This document shows, piece after piece, positions 1-11,200 of a stretch of 64,000 bases of DNA. Position numbers and translations under genes: made by a program. This DNA comes from Malus domestica. Its lineage: Eukaryota > Streptophyta > Magnoliopsida > Rosales > Rosaceae. Under the pieces are notes generated by a model. It had not been told where the DNA came from and did not search any database. It saw only the letters and a program-made list of their open reading frames with translations. The stretch's first letter is position 1. The number at the start of each line of letters is the position of its first letter. Where the stretch lies: positions 16,762,501-16,826,500 of the forward strand of contig NC_091663.1 in assembly GCF_042453785.1 (NCBI RefSeq). Reading direction: 5' to 3'.

Positions 1-379
1 TTAAATGATCTTTTATTTTATTTTGTACACATGGCAATGATTTAGCAATGATAACATTAACAAGTAGACCTATAAACGGGTCTAATTCGGTTTGGAAACT
101 TTGATCCATACCCGGATTCATTTATAATTAGGTTAACAGATTCGGCCCTTATTTGGATCATCAAACCTAATTTGTAGGTCCAAATCCGATAAGTATCAAT
201 TACGAATTTGACTGAATTCTTATCGAATTTAATTTAAGACCTTAAAAATATTAAAATACATTATTAATTTCATTACATTATTTTACTTTTAATTAGAAAC
301 TTCCACGTTGTATAATAAAATCATAAAGTACAAATGTATTTTGAACTAAAAACTCAAATTACTATTACATACAAGTCAA
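1..379. other. AT-rich sequence without a gene
   Basis: No coding signal is visible. The text resembles old transposon or satellite remnants, with phrases related to those just right of the second Copia element near 13.9 kb. Nothing further can be assigned. Confidence 0.5.
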
Positions 380-611
380 TGTTGCAGTCCTATTGAATTA
401 GGAATGTGATTGTGTAAATCCTAGTATATCTAGGAGTATCTTTGTATATTCCGTTTAGTAATTAAATTCCTATTAGAGTTGTAATCCTAATAGGGTTAGG
501 ATTTAACATTCTCTACCACCTCATAATTAGATATCTTTCTTCTCTCTTTGTTGCCACCAGCCCCTCTCCTTTTCTGTCCTAAATACACTTCAGTCAAATA
601 GGCCTACAACA
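380..611 (+). repeat. 5' LTR of Copia element 1
   Basis: It aligns with 4944-5210 but is about 35 bp shorter. The missing piece corresponds to the part of the 3' LTR containing AATAAATAAAGGCAC (around 5082-5100). In element 2 that position holds the TATA-like box. The left copy has therefore probably lost its promoter. Confidence 0.8.
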
Positions 612-871
612 CGTTATTAGCACACTCTTGTCAGAAGCCAAGTAACTGTAGAATAATGGAAGAGGTTTTCTTCTACAATGTCAAAGGCTTTCAATTATTT
701 TCTGCCAATCAGGTTCTTCTAAAATGAATTAAGATATTTGAAAAAACCTTGAAGCATGAAAACATTCTCCATGATGCATGAACCCCTTATATTTATATTT
801 TCCTTACAATTATATATATTGTATATGTGTTCCGATATTTTGTCAATATATATACTTGTTCATGCAATATG

Positions 872-1508
872 TGTAACATCCAACATCGTCCAGGGGAGTG
901 ATCCTTAAATGTATATTCCCATCTCTACCTAGCACAAGGCTTTTTGGGAGCTCACTGGCTTCGGGTTCCGTAAGAACTCCAAAGTTAAGCGAGAAGGAGG
1001 CCAGAGCACTCCCAGGATGGGTGACCTACTAGGAAGTTGCTTGTGAGTTCCCAAAAACAAAACCGTGAGGGAATGGTAAGCCCAAAGCGGACAATATCGT
1101 GCTACAGTGGTGGAGCGGGCCCAGGAAATGATCCGCCCCGGACCGGGATGTGACAATTTGGTATCAGAGCCTAACCCTGATCGTGATGTGCCGACGAGGA
1201 CGTCGGGCCCCTAAGGGGGGTGGATTGTAACATCTCACATCATCCAGGGGAGTGATCCTTAAATGTATATTCCTATCTTTACCTAGCACGAGGCTTTTTG
1301 GGAGCTCACTGGCTTCGAGTTTCGTAGGAACTCCGAAGTTAAGTGAGAATGAGACCAGAGCACTCCAGGATGGGTGACCTACTGGGAAGTTGCTCGTGAA
1401 TTCCCAAAAACAAAACTGTGAGGGAATGGTAAGCCTAAAGCGGACAATATCGTGCTACGGTGGTGGAGCGGGCCCGAGAAATGATCTACCCTGGGGCGGG
1501 ATGTGACA
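872..1508 (+). mobile_element. Cassandra TRIM retrotransposon with 5S rRNA-like LTRs
   Basis: Two direct repeats of 284 and 283 bp (872-1155 and 1226-1508) begin TGTAACATC and end GATGTGACA. Between them lie 70 bp that start with a tRNA-Met primer site, TGGTATCAGAGC (1159-1170), and end in a purine tract (AAGGGGGGTGGA). Each LTR contains a 5S rRNA-like stretch, for example AAGTTAAGC and GGATGGGTGACCTACT. This is the defining trait of Cassandra, a non-coding terminal-repeat retrotransposon in miniature. The flanking 5-mers ATATG (867-871) and ATACG (1509-1513) form a target-site duplication with one change. The element sits inside Copia element 1 and is younger than it. Confidence 0.93.
947..1050 (+). 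other. 5S rRNA-derived segment of a Cassandra LTR
   Basis: The stretch carries the internal control region signature of 5S genes: A-box-like AAGTTAAGC near 982 and C-box-like GGATGGGTGACC near 1016. A second copy lies at about 1300-1400. The segment is part of an LTR, so it is not a host 5S rRNA gene. Confidence 0.8.
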
Positions 1509-1918
1509 ATACGCAATTATGCTATGTGGAATTTGTGAGTCAAAGTATCAAAATTAATTTAGAAGCAATTAATGGTTTTAACCCTAGAATTCGAAGAAAA
1601 AAAAATTCTGGGATTTTGCGGCATAAGCTGCAGCTCACCGATGTGCCTCATCACTAGCCTGCATCCCAGCTGCGTAGAGCACCTTGGGATGGCATTGTTT
1701 CGATGCCATGGACCACTGAATAGCAGCCCCGTGGGCTTACTACTCCTGCACAGACAACCAGGTTTCGGCCTGGGTTGGGTTTCCCATAGGCCTGAAGCGC
1801 CGAGCCCACCAGCAGGTTTGCAGCCTTTCTGGGCCGTCCCTTGCAGCCTAGCCTAACCGGCCAGCAAGCCTTTATGCATGCTGGGCCTTTGGTTATGTGA
1901 ACCAATTTGCCAGTATCA

Positions 1919-4502
1919 GCCTGGGGCCATGCAATATTGCACGCATCTATGTTAGTCCGCCTAAAGACCACTGCTACCCAACCTCATTCACCATTACAGT
2001 TGGTTATTGTTCACGAGCCTGACGTCTCACATTTACGTGTGTTTGGGTGCGCAGTTTATGTGCAAATAGCGTCGCCATTACATACCAAAATGGGTCCTCA
2101 GAGAAAAATAGGAATCTATATCGGTTATGATTTGCCATTAATTATTCGCTACTTAAAGCCATTGATAGGAGATCTCTTTACCACACGTTTTACGGATTGT
2201 CACTTTGATGAGACAGTCTTCCCTTTGTTAAGGGGAGATAAGATCACTAACATTCCTGTAGAACGCCTCAAATTGTCGTGGATTACTCCTACTATGTCTC
2301 ATTTAGATCCCCGCACCCCTTAGTCTGAAACTAAAGTGCAACGTATTCTAGCTCTTTAGAGCATCGCTCAAAGCATGCCAGATGTTTTTAGTGATTTAGC
2401 AAAGGTGACGAGATCATATATACCCGCTGCAAACACACCTGCAAGGATGGACGTACTTAACATACGTCGTAACACCGCCTTAGAAGGCCGGACCGTCTCC
2501 AAGGGTGGGGCGGTCGCACCTCCCTGCGGCCTGGTACACTGGCGACTAGGCAATCACTTGCTCCTACCATGAAGTGTGGCAGACCCCTTGGTTCAAAGGA
2601 TTCACAACCCTGGAAGAGGAAAACGGCACAAACTAGTGACCCTAATTTGAATCTGACCATTTTTTACTCATATGTTCCAACGTATGAGGTTATTCTAGAT
2701 TACAGCGATGTCTTAGATGAGACATAACGACCTCCCTAGAATCGCGAGATTTTGGTCCATTACATAGTATTGGATAAGGTTTAGAATCAAATGAAATGAT
2801 TGTCAATTATGCATTCGAGTATACCGTTGCTTCCGACATCATGCTTAGTGATGACATTGAACCACGTTCCATTTTATGAATGTCGACGTAGAACGGATTG
2901 GTCAAACTGGAAATAAGCAATTCAGGTCGAACTCGATTTACTCGCAAAACGCAAGGTGTTTTGGCCTGTAGCTCCTACTCCACCACATGTGAAGCCTGTG
3001 GCCTACAAGTGGATTTTCGTGAGGAAACATAATGAGAAGAATGAAATAGTACGATACAAAGCATGACTCGTAGCGCAAGGCTTCTCTCAACGCCCTGGGA
3101 CTGATTATGAGGAGACGTATTCCCACATAATAGACGTCATAACGTTCCGCTACCTTATCAATTTGGTAGTTTTTGAAAAATTGAATATGCAGCTTATGGA
3201 CATGGTAACCGAATATCTCTATGGGGATTTAGATATGGAAATGTACATGAAAGTTCCAGAATGACTTCCATTGACTGGTTCAAATAGTTCTAGACCACGG
3301 AACACTCTCTCGATTAGATTGAGAATATCACTCTATGGATTGAAACAATCTGGGCGGATGTGGTATAACTGTCTAAGTGAATATTTGATAAGTCAGGGTT
3401 ATGTGAACAACGAATTATGCCCATGCGTGTTCATAAAGAAGTCACATTCTAGATTTGCGATCATTGCAGTTTATGTCAACAACATGAACCTCATTGGAAC
3501 TCCTGCAGACCTTGAGGAAATTGCCGCTTACTTGAAATCGAAATTTGAGATGAAAGATCTTGGGAAAACTCGATATTGTCTCGGCTTGGAGATTGAGCAT
3601 TGTTTGGATGGAATCCTAGTACATCAATCGAACTACACCCAAAATGTGTTACGACATTTTAATGAGGATAAAGTGAAACCTTCGAGTACTCATATGGTTG
3701 TTTGGACTCTAAATGCTAAACGAGATCCCTTCCGTCCCAATGAGGATGAGGAAGAGATTTTGGGGGCTAAAGTTTCATACCTATGTGCAATTGGTGCTTT
3801 ATTGTACTTGGCTCAATGGCCTAGACCCAACATCTCCTTCATTGTTAATCTTTTGGCTAGATACAACAATGCGCCTACAAGTAGACACTGGAATGGTGTT
3901 AAAGATATTTTTCGCTACCTTAAAGGTACGATGGATTTGGGCTTGTTCTACACCCATGAATCCTCGAGAGGAACCGCCACCCCCTTGGTCCTTGAGTTGA
4001 TTCTCGCCTCGTTGGTTACACATATGCTAATTATCTGTCTGACCCACATAGGGCACATTCTCAAATGGGTTATGTCTTTACCGTTGGAGATACCGCTATA
4101 TCTTAGAAGTTTACCAAGCAAACGCTAGTTGCGACTTCTTCGAACCATGCTAAGATTCTCGCCCTACATGAAGCATTGCGTGAGTGCTTTTGGTTGAGAG
4201 TAGTCATGGAACATATTTGCAGCACTAGCGGTCTTACTTCCGTCATTGACCTTTCTACAACGATCTTTGAAGACAATGTAGTATGTATCGAGCAATTAAA
4301 GAAGGGGTACATCAAGGGAGACAATACCAAGCACATAGCTTCGAAGTTCTTTTATTCTCACCAGCAACAACAGCATCAGAACATTGAGTCAAGCAAATTC
4401 GTTCCCAAGACAACTTGGTTGATCTCTTCACCAAGTCATTGCCCAAGTATACTTTTTAGAAGCTCGTCCAAGGAATCAGTATGCATAAATTATCTGAGTT
4501 GA
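1919..4502 (+). pseudogene. Decayed Copia pol (integrase C-term, RT, RNase H)
   Basis: Open stretches at 1907-2323, 3271-4128 and 4176-4502 read as the integrase C-terminal region (VFGCAVYVQ, GIYIGYD), the reverse transcriptase C-terminal half (YGLKQSGRMWYN) and the end of RNase H. Frameshifts and stops separate them, including GGA to TGA at 3262-3264 (compared with the GLP context expected from the family). The RT catalytic pair reads YVNNMN near 3473-3490, where element 2 has YVDDMN. Both aspartates have become asparagine, by two G-to-A changes. The text joins directly to unrelated leader sequence at about 1919, so the upstream part of pol was deleted. Confidence 0.85.
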
Positions 4503-4943
4503 ATTGCTTGTAGTTTTCTTATTTGGAAGTTATGTCTAACTCAGGGAAGTATCCTGATGCATACTCATTTGATCTTAATCTACTATTTTTCCTACGATTA
4601 GGAGCATTTTTCCCACTGGATTTTTTTCTACCTAACGAGGTTTTAACGAGGCACCCATCCTAGGATGACCATACTCCGTTGAGTTCACTATTTTCGTCCT
4701 GTTTGACTTTTGTTTTAGACATTATGCATATTACTCACTTTTCTCCTTAGTTTATGGGTTTTCACCTGCCTTAGGTTTTACCATAGCGAGGTTTTGTGAG
4801 TTTTACTACCAATGCATACTTTTTTTTTTAAATTTGAGACTCGCATTCACCAGTTGCGCCGACAACTTCATCAACTGTTCTACCTTATCTGCTGAAGATT
4901 TGATGCGATGTCCTGTTTGAGTATTTACACACTCAAGGGGGAG

Positions 4944-5210
4944 TGTTGTAGTCCTATTGGATAAGGAATGTGATTGTGTAAATCCTAGTGTATTTAGGAG
5001 TATTTTTGTATATTCCCTTTAGTAGTTAAATTTCTATTAGAGTTGTAATCCTAATAGAGTAATGATTTAACCTTCCCTACAACAATAAATAAAGGCACAA
5101 TGGGATGATACAACACACACCTCAGAATTACATCTCTTTCTTCTCTCTGTTGCCACCGGCCTCTCTCCATCTCTATCCTAAATATAGTTAAGTCAAATAG
5201 ACCTACAAAA
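4944..5210 (+). repeat. 3' LTR of Copia element 1
   Basis: Begins after the polypurine tract AAGGGGGAG with TGTTGTAGTCC and ends near CCTACAAAA. It retains the AATAAATAAAGG region missing from its partner at 380-611. Its end lies only about 12 bp from the start of the next Copia element. Confidence 0.8.
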
Positions 5211-5222
5211 ATAACATATAAT

Positions 5223-5478
5223 TTTTGTGAACATTCCTAGTTTAAGTATGATTGTGTAAATCCTAGATTAGATTTGATTCTAGTTATCCTTTCCTATTAC
5301 AACTTGTATTACTTAGAGAAGAAGGAATATCTTCTCTCCCTTTACTACTATAAATAAAGGCACAATGTAGGAGGGATAACAACACACATTCCCCTACAAT
5401 TCTACAAACAAATATCTCTCTTCCCTCTCCTGTGCCGCCGGCCCCTCTCTCTTTGTTAGATAAAAATATACCACAACA
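5223..5478 (+). repeat. 5' LTR of Copia element 2
   Basis: The start TTTTGTGAAC probably derives from the TGTTGTGAAC of the 3' copy by one change. A TATA-like box, TATAAATA, lies at 5349-5356. The LTR ends CCACAACA. Confidence 0.9.
5349..5356 (+). promoter_or_regulatory. TATA-like box in Copia 5' LTR
   Basis: TATAAATA is preserved at the same place in the 3' LTR (13748-13755). It is the likely core promoter for the retroelement transcript. Supported by position and sequence only. Confidence 0.5.
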
Positions 5479-7025
5479 CGTTATCAGCACGCTCCTACCG
5501 CTGCACTTAGGAGTCTGACGTTAGAGAATTTTTTTCTGCATCAAACCAGTTCATCCATATCATCACGCAATCAAGTTCTTTCAAAACAACGGCTTTTAAC
5601 TCGATATTTTGCAAGCCCTGATAGCATGAACATTCACCATGATACATGACCCAACTTTACGTTTAACGTATTTTAGATTCTACATAAATTGCTAATGCCT
5701 CATAACCAAAATTGCTGCAATTATGTGAATTTGATATTTGTCATGAATTGAATCTTACATATGTACATGCATTGAAACTATTATTTGCATATGCATTAAA
5801 GTAAATATGTGATTAATTGAATTATATATGCATCTCATTGAATTAATGAAAAAACAAAGAGAAATTTTTTGCGATTGGGACCTAGGGTTCTTTCGAACCC
5901 GTGACCACCCTGCAGATGGGGTCCTTCACCCAAAACCGAGAGCATGCAACCCTCTTTCTTCCCAGAAAACCAGTACCCATGATGGGCCACCTCCATGCTT
6001 TCCCCGAGCCGAGAACCCATCTTGGCGCTACGACTCCAGGCCCAACATCGAGACCCGACGCCCAGAAGGCGTTGCCACCCATGAAATCGTTGCACAACAT
6101 GGCCTGCAACCATGCCCAACTACCCCCGACGACCTACAGTTGTCGCCGACGAGTTCTTGTCTACGATTCGATTTTTTTTCTTTTGAAATAACAATTGAAA
6201 TTCTAGGGTTTTGATATCACGTCGAGATTTCTCCAATCTCCATTCCTAGTTGGTTCCCTGTGCGCCGTCGTGCCATAAACCCCCGGAGGACAGTCGCCTG
6301 AAGCGACGCAAATATCCACCCTGTCGCGCTCCGACACCCAGTGTCGCTATGGTGTCCTGGTTCTCCTCGACCTGAGCCCGAGCCCTATGAGGCTCCATCA
6401 TTCGACTTGCATCAGCGCCCTTTGGGCTTGCTGCTGATCTGCGATGTCACGGCCCAGCCTGTGCAAAAAAAAAAAATATTTGGGTCTGCCTGCAGCAGCC
6501 CAACCCCTCTCCCCGTGAGCCTACAGCTCACCCGAGACCCCATAGCCCATTTTTTTAGGCCTAGGTCTCATGGAACAATTTCTTCAAGCCACCCATGGCT
6601 TAGTGTTTTCTTTTGGACCCCAAATTTTATTCGTCTAAATCATTTTAGACCTAATGGGTTTTATATTTTTCCACCCACACTTTAATTTGGCCCGAAGTCT
6701 AAATAATTAATTCCATTATAATTATACAATACTTTTGCATATACTTATTGCATATTTGTTTGCATATATATTTGCGTTTGCCTGCAGGAATATATGAACA
6801 TGAAGTTCATAATTACTTTGAAACCTGAAGTTTCTTATAAACATACCTTGTTTGAAAACCTGAAGTTTTCACTTAAACATATCACCCATGAAAACCCGAA
6901 GTTTTTCATGCAAAATTAAACCAATACATGTCTATTAGAACCTGTATGTTCTACTCCTATATGAATGGATTTATTTTTCTCCATTACACTAACCACATAT
7001 TGTCCATCTATTTTGTGATAGGAAC
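5479..7025 (+). other. Long untranslated leader of Copia element 2
   Basis: About 1.5 kb lies between the primer site and the gag start. It includes a GC-richer part (about 5880-6560) whose open frames resemble no protein I know. Just before gag are five short inverted repeats (6796-6952), described separately. Long leaders in LTR elements often hold packaging or dimerisation signals. That role here is inference. Confidence 0.6.
6796..6952 (+). repeat. Five serial short inverted repeats upstream of gag
   Basis: The repeats lie at 6796-6808 (GAAC/GTTC), 6820-6834 (GAAAC/GTTTC), 6854-6870 (GAAAAC/GTTTTC), 6890-6907 (GAAAAC/GTTTTTC) and 6937-6952 (AGAAC/GTTCT). The first four loops are close to CTGAA. 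The A run of the left arm and the T run of the right arm change length together, so pairing is preserved. They may form a row of small RNA hairpins. Confidence 0.7.
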
Positions 7026-8006
7026 ATGTCGAATTTAAACAAACTCGACTTCACCGCATTGGAGGTCTCTGGAAGGAACTACCTCAAGTGGGTTCAAGAT
7101 GTGAAGCTCCACCTCACTGCAAAGAACTTGCGTCCTACTATTGAAGAAGCAACAGATAAACCTGTTGGCGAAGCTGAAAAAGCCACTGCTATGATCTTCA
7201 TCCGAAGACATATCCATGACGCTTTGCAAACTGAGTACCTTACTAAGGAGGATTCACGTGCATTATGGGTCGCTTTGGTTGATCGTTTTGATCACCAAAA
7301 GGACATATTCTTGCCTGAAGCAAGACACGACTGGCAGCACTTGCACTTCCAAGACTTTAAGTTTGTGAATGACTATAATTCTGAATTTTTTCGAATCCGA
7401 TCACTTCTCAAGTTTTGCAATGAAACCTTGACTAAAGAGGATCTCTTAGAGAAGACCTACTCGACCTTCTCTGCCTCTAATATTGTCCTGCAGCAACAAT
7501 ATAGAGCTCAGAAGTTCACCAAGTTCTCGAACTTGATCTCTGTTTTACTTCTTGCTGAAAAGCAGAACCAGCTATTGATGAAGAATCATCAAGCTCGACC
7601 TACTAAGGCTACTGCTGTGCCTGAAGCACATTATAGCACTAATCAGCACCCAACACGCCAAAAGAGGCATGGTAAAGGCGGCCAAAAGCCATCCCACAAA
7701 GGTCAACAGAGCCAAGGACCATCCAAGGGAGGAAACAAAGCCTAGAAGCGCCCAAATCTCGCTCCCAAGGCCCCGAACTTCAAGAATAAGGGCAAAGCAC
7801 CCACAACCATGGATGATGATATGTGCTATCGTTGTGGTTCAAATGACCATTGGTCCCGTGTTTGTCGAGCTCCCAAAAAGGTTGTAAATGAATATCATTC
7901 TCGTCGTAAGAAGTTTGAATCAAACTTCATGCAAGTGGACGAACCAGAGACTACAAAAATGGAGGTTTCTGACTTTCAGGAGGATACAACTCCTATGGAA
8001 GATTAG
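7026..8006 (+). pseudogene. Copia gag with one in-frame stop
   Basis: One continuous frame runs from ATG 7026 to the stop at 8004-8006, broken by a single TAG at 7743-7745. The N-terminal part (about 240 residues) has the Copia gag pattern. It starts MSNLNKLDF, has NYLKWVQDVKLHL near residue 19, and includes LWVALVDRFDHQK and LLEKTYSTFSASN, the style of the plant TAR-like lineage. After the stop come a basic linker and a zinc knuckle, CYRCGSNDHWSRVC (CX2CX4HX4C, about 7824-7865), which binds RNA in capsids. Gag and pol are in separate frames. The stop would remove the zinc knuckle unless read through. Confidence 0.85.
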
Positions 8007-8252
8007 AATCTTAGACATAGACTTATTTTTTAGTTAAAATAAGACCATTAGGGCTGAATTCCACCTAGTGGCCGAACCCCCCTTGTTTTTGGTTGATTTT
8101 GAACAATTTTCCTTTATGTTTTTGGATTATTAGTTGGCGATTTGTTTTGGATATTAAGTTTTAATCCTTGAATAAATGAAATTATTTTGAATTGATATTT
8201 GTTTTTATAAACTTTTATGCATGTGACCGATTCAAATTAATTTTTCATTCTA

Positions 8253-11200
8253 GGTATGACTAGTGGGAAAGTTAGTTGTCTGGCAGATAGTGCAACCACG
8301 CACACTGTTTTGAGTAGGGGTGGGTTGGAAAAACCGAAAACCGAAAAAAACCGAACCAAAAAAAAAATCGAACCGAATCTGTTGAATCGAACCGAACCAA
8401 ATTTAGTTGGTTCGGTTTCGATTTTTGAGGTATGAAAACCGGACCGGACCAAACCAAACCGAACCGAACCGAAATATGAAAATAAAATATAAATACTCAA
8501 AACCTGCTGGAGTGGAGATTCGAACCCCTTCCGTCCAGGTTGGGGATAGCTTCCTTCAAACCAACTTGACTGTGGGCTTTGTATTGCTATAATTGTACCA
8601 GTATAATATTTATAGGCATTCTAATCTTAATGTTTTATAAAATTTATAAAGTTCACAAACCCTAGCCGTCATTCATTTTCATTCTCAAATCTCTCTTCTC
8701 TCTTTCTCTCATCCCCTGCGCTTCCTCATTCTCTCTCTCCCTCCTTCTTCTCTTCCTCCCTTCAACTCTCCTTCCTCTCTTCCTCTCTTCCTCTCTCCAA
8801 CCTGCCAAGTCCATGGTTGTAACATGGATCTTACTTTTTTAAAGGATTACCACAGGAGGAGTAGGGTTTGTGATGAATTTATTTGACAATCCCCATTTTT
8901 TCCCTCTCCAAATCTTACGCCTCTTGTCTCTCTACTCCTCGTCTGATAGACTCTCTCTGTGGACTCTCACCTATAACAACAACAACTTCTTCACTCCTTT
9001 CTAATATTCCTTTCTTTCTCCATAAACTTTCGATCTTTGCTTTTCAAATACAAGCCAAATAGTTTTTTACTCTAGATTCATATGGAGGTCGCACCAGACA
9101 TCCATCTTTGTTCCTCCGGATTTCTTTAACAGTAAGTATTCAATTTTTCTTTTTTTTTTCTTTTTCTTGTTTAATTCTTTGAGTGCTGAAAAATGAAAAT
9201 GGTAGTTTTTATTTTATGTTTTGATTAATAGTTTTTATTTCTTTGGTTTGTTGACTATGCTATTTGAATTTATTTGTTGACTATGCTTTGTGAATTTTTG
9301 AAGAAAAATTGGCTGATGTTATTCTTGGATTTGTCTTTGTGGAGCCCTATGTAGTAAAGATCTTTGGTTTTTGGATCTTTATTTTTATTAAACCTTTGGA
9401 TCTCGTTTGTTTGGCTGTGTTCAGACAGGTGCTCGTGGCCGGATGTTACAATCGGCGAGGCGTCGGTTGGTTGGTGGCGAGGGTTTGTGCTAGTAGGGAT
9501 GCTCGGCGGCGGGTGCTGCAGTAGAAGCCTAGGTTTTCTTTTGTTGTATTTTATGGCTTGGGCCTTTACTGTTTGTTGGAACTATTGGGCTAGTATGGCA
9601 GGGTCTCTTTTGGGCTAGTTTACTAATATCCAGATCTAAAATAATAATAATAATAATAATGAAAAAAACCGAACCGGACCGAAATCAAACCGAAAAAAAC
9701 CGGAACCAAAAAAAACCGAATCGAAAAAAACCAAAAAAAATTTGAACCAAATCGAACTGAACTGAAATTTCGGTTCGGTTTCGGTTTTGACAAAAAACCG
9801 AACCGTTTCGAACCGAACCCAACCCTAGTTTTGAGTGAACGCATCTATTTCACTAACTTCATACCTAAGAATGCACCTCTGACAACCCTCTCAGGCCCAT
9901 CAAACTTGATAGAAGGATACGGTAAGGCACGTATATTGTTGTCCAATGGTACAATCTTGACCATTGCTGAGGCACTCTATTCTCCACATTCCGAAAGAAC
10001 GTTACTCAGTTTCAAGGACATTACAGATAACAATTATCACGCTAAAACCCACGTAGAAAACGGAGTTGAATTTCTGTGCATAACTTCCTACGAATATGGC
10101 CTAAAGCGTATTCTAGAGAAGATGGAGCGTATCCCGAATGGTCTGTATACTACCACCATACGCCACATAGAATGCCACTATGTGGCCGGCCCTACCACAA
10201 GGATCGCGCAAGAAATTACACTTTGGCATGATCGTTTGGGACATCCTGGACGAATAGCGATGCACCGTATCCTTAAATCTTCACACGGGCATCCACTAAC
10301 CCAAAGCTTAGGTTCGATCCATGAAATTGCATGTCAAACATGTTCTATGGGAAAGCTTATTACTAAGCCTTCTATGACAAGATTCGTTCGAATCCTCCTA
10401 TTTGTCTACAACGGATTCAGGGGGACATTTGTGGACCGATTCAACCTCCCTGCGGACCATTTAGATATTTTATGGTTTTGGTTGACGCTTCCACACGTTG
10501 GTCACACGTGTGCTTGTTGTCCATAAGGAATGCTGCATTCTCCAAACTGTTGGCCTGGCAGAGGCATTCATTAAGCACTTATAAATGATTGCTCGATCGT
10601 TGGTCATACGTACCAAGCTCCCGATCGCTGTTTGGGGCCATGCAATATTGCACGCAACAAAGTTGGTTCGCCTGAGGCCTGTTGCGACACAACCATTTAT
10701 TGCCCTTCAGTTGGTCACTGGATGAGAACCCGACATATCGCATATGCGCGTCTTTGGTTATGCGGTATATGTGCCGATCTTGCTGCCCTTACTTAAAAAA
10801 ATGGGGCCTCAGTGAAGGATGGGAATCTATGTCGGATATGATTCTCCTTCGATTATTCATTACTTAGAACCTTTGAAGGCGATCTGTTTACCACTCGTTT
10901 CGTGGATTGTCACTTCTATGAGACAGTCTTTTCGTCGTTAGGGGGACATAAAAACGTCAACGTTCCTAATGAACGACGCGAATTATCATGGACGACTCCC
11001 ACTTTGTCTCATTTAGATCCCTGCACCACTCAGTCCGAAGCTGAAGTGCAGCGCATATTAGATCTCCAGAGCATAGCTCAGAGCATGCCAAATGCTTTCA
11101 CTAATCTAGCGCGCGTGAGAAGATCACATATTCCAGCTGCGAATACTCCTGCAAAGATGGATGTACCAAATGCATGACGAACTGCCCCTCTGGAAGCCTG

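Larger units (their letters stand above)
380..5210 (+). mobile_element. Copia-type LTR retrotransposon, decayed (element 1)
   Basis: Two related LTRs face the same way. The left one is at 380-611 and begins TGTTGCAGTCC. The right one is at 4944-5210, follows a purine tract (AAGGGGGAG) and begins TGTTGTAGTCC. The left LTR is followed by ACACGTTATTAGCAC, which matches the primer-site position of element 2. The inside holds only the 3' two thirds of pol (from about 1919). Gag, protease and most of integrase are missing compared with element 2. The bases flanking the two LTRs do not match as a target-site duplication. The family looks like the TAR-type Copia lineage, judged from the gag of its sister copy. 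It is non-autonomous. Confidence 0.85.

Noticed and set aside
929-1156. Open frame over the first Cassandra LTR
   Set aside because: It lies in 5S-like LTR sequence; Cassandra does not encode protein.
947-1400. Possible host 5S rRNA genes
   Set aside because: Both copies sit at the same place in LTRs with a primer site between and are diverged from the 5S consensus I remember. They belong to Cassandra.
1572-1971. Overlapping open frames on both strands near 1.6-1.97 kb
   Set aside because: No protein pattern; the sequence is Copia leader remnant up to the pol junction at about 1919.
5828-6214. 128-codon open frame in the Copia leader
   Set aside because: No recognisable domain; several frames are open on both strands because the stretch is GC-richer. 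Left as leader.
8321-9820. CCGAACCG-type repeats as a regulatory array or telomere-like sequence
   Set aside because: They occur at both ends of bounded hAT elements with target duplications and are better explained as subterminal transposase-binding repeats.
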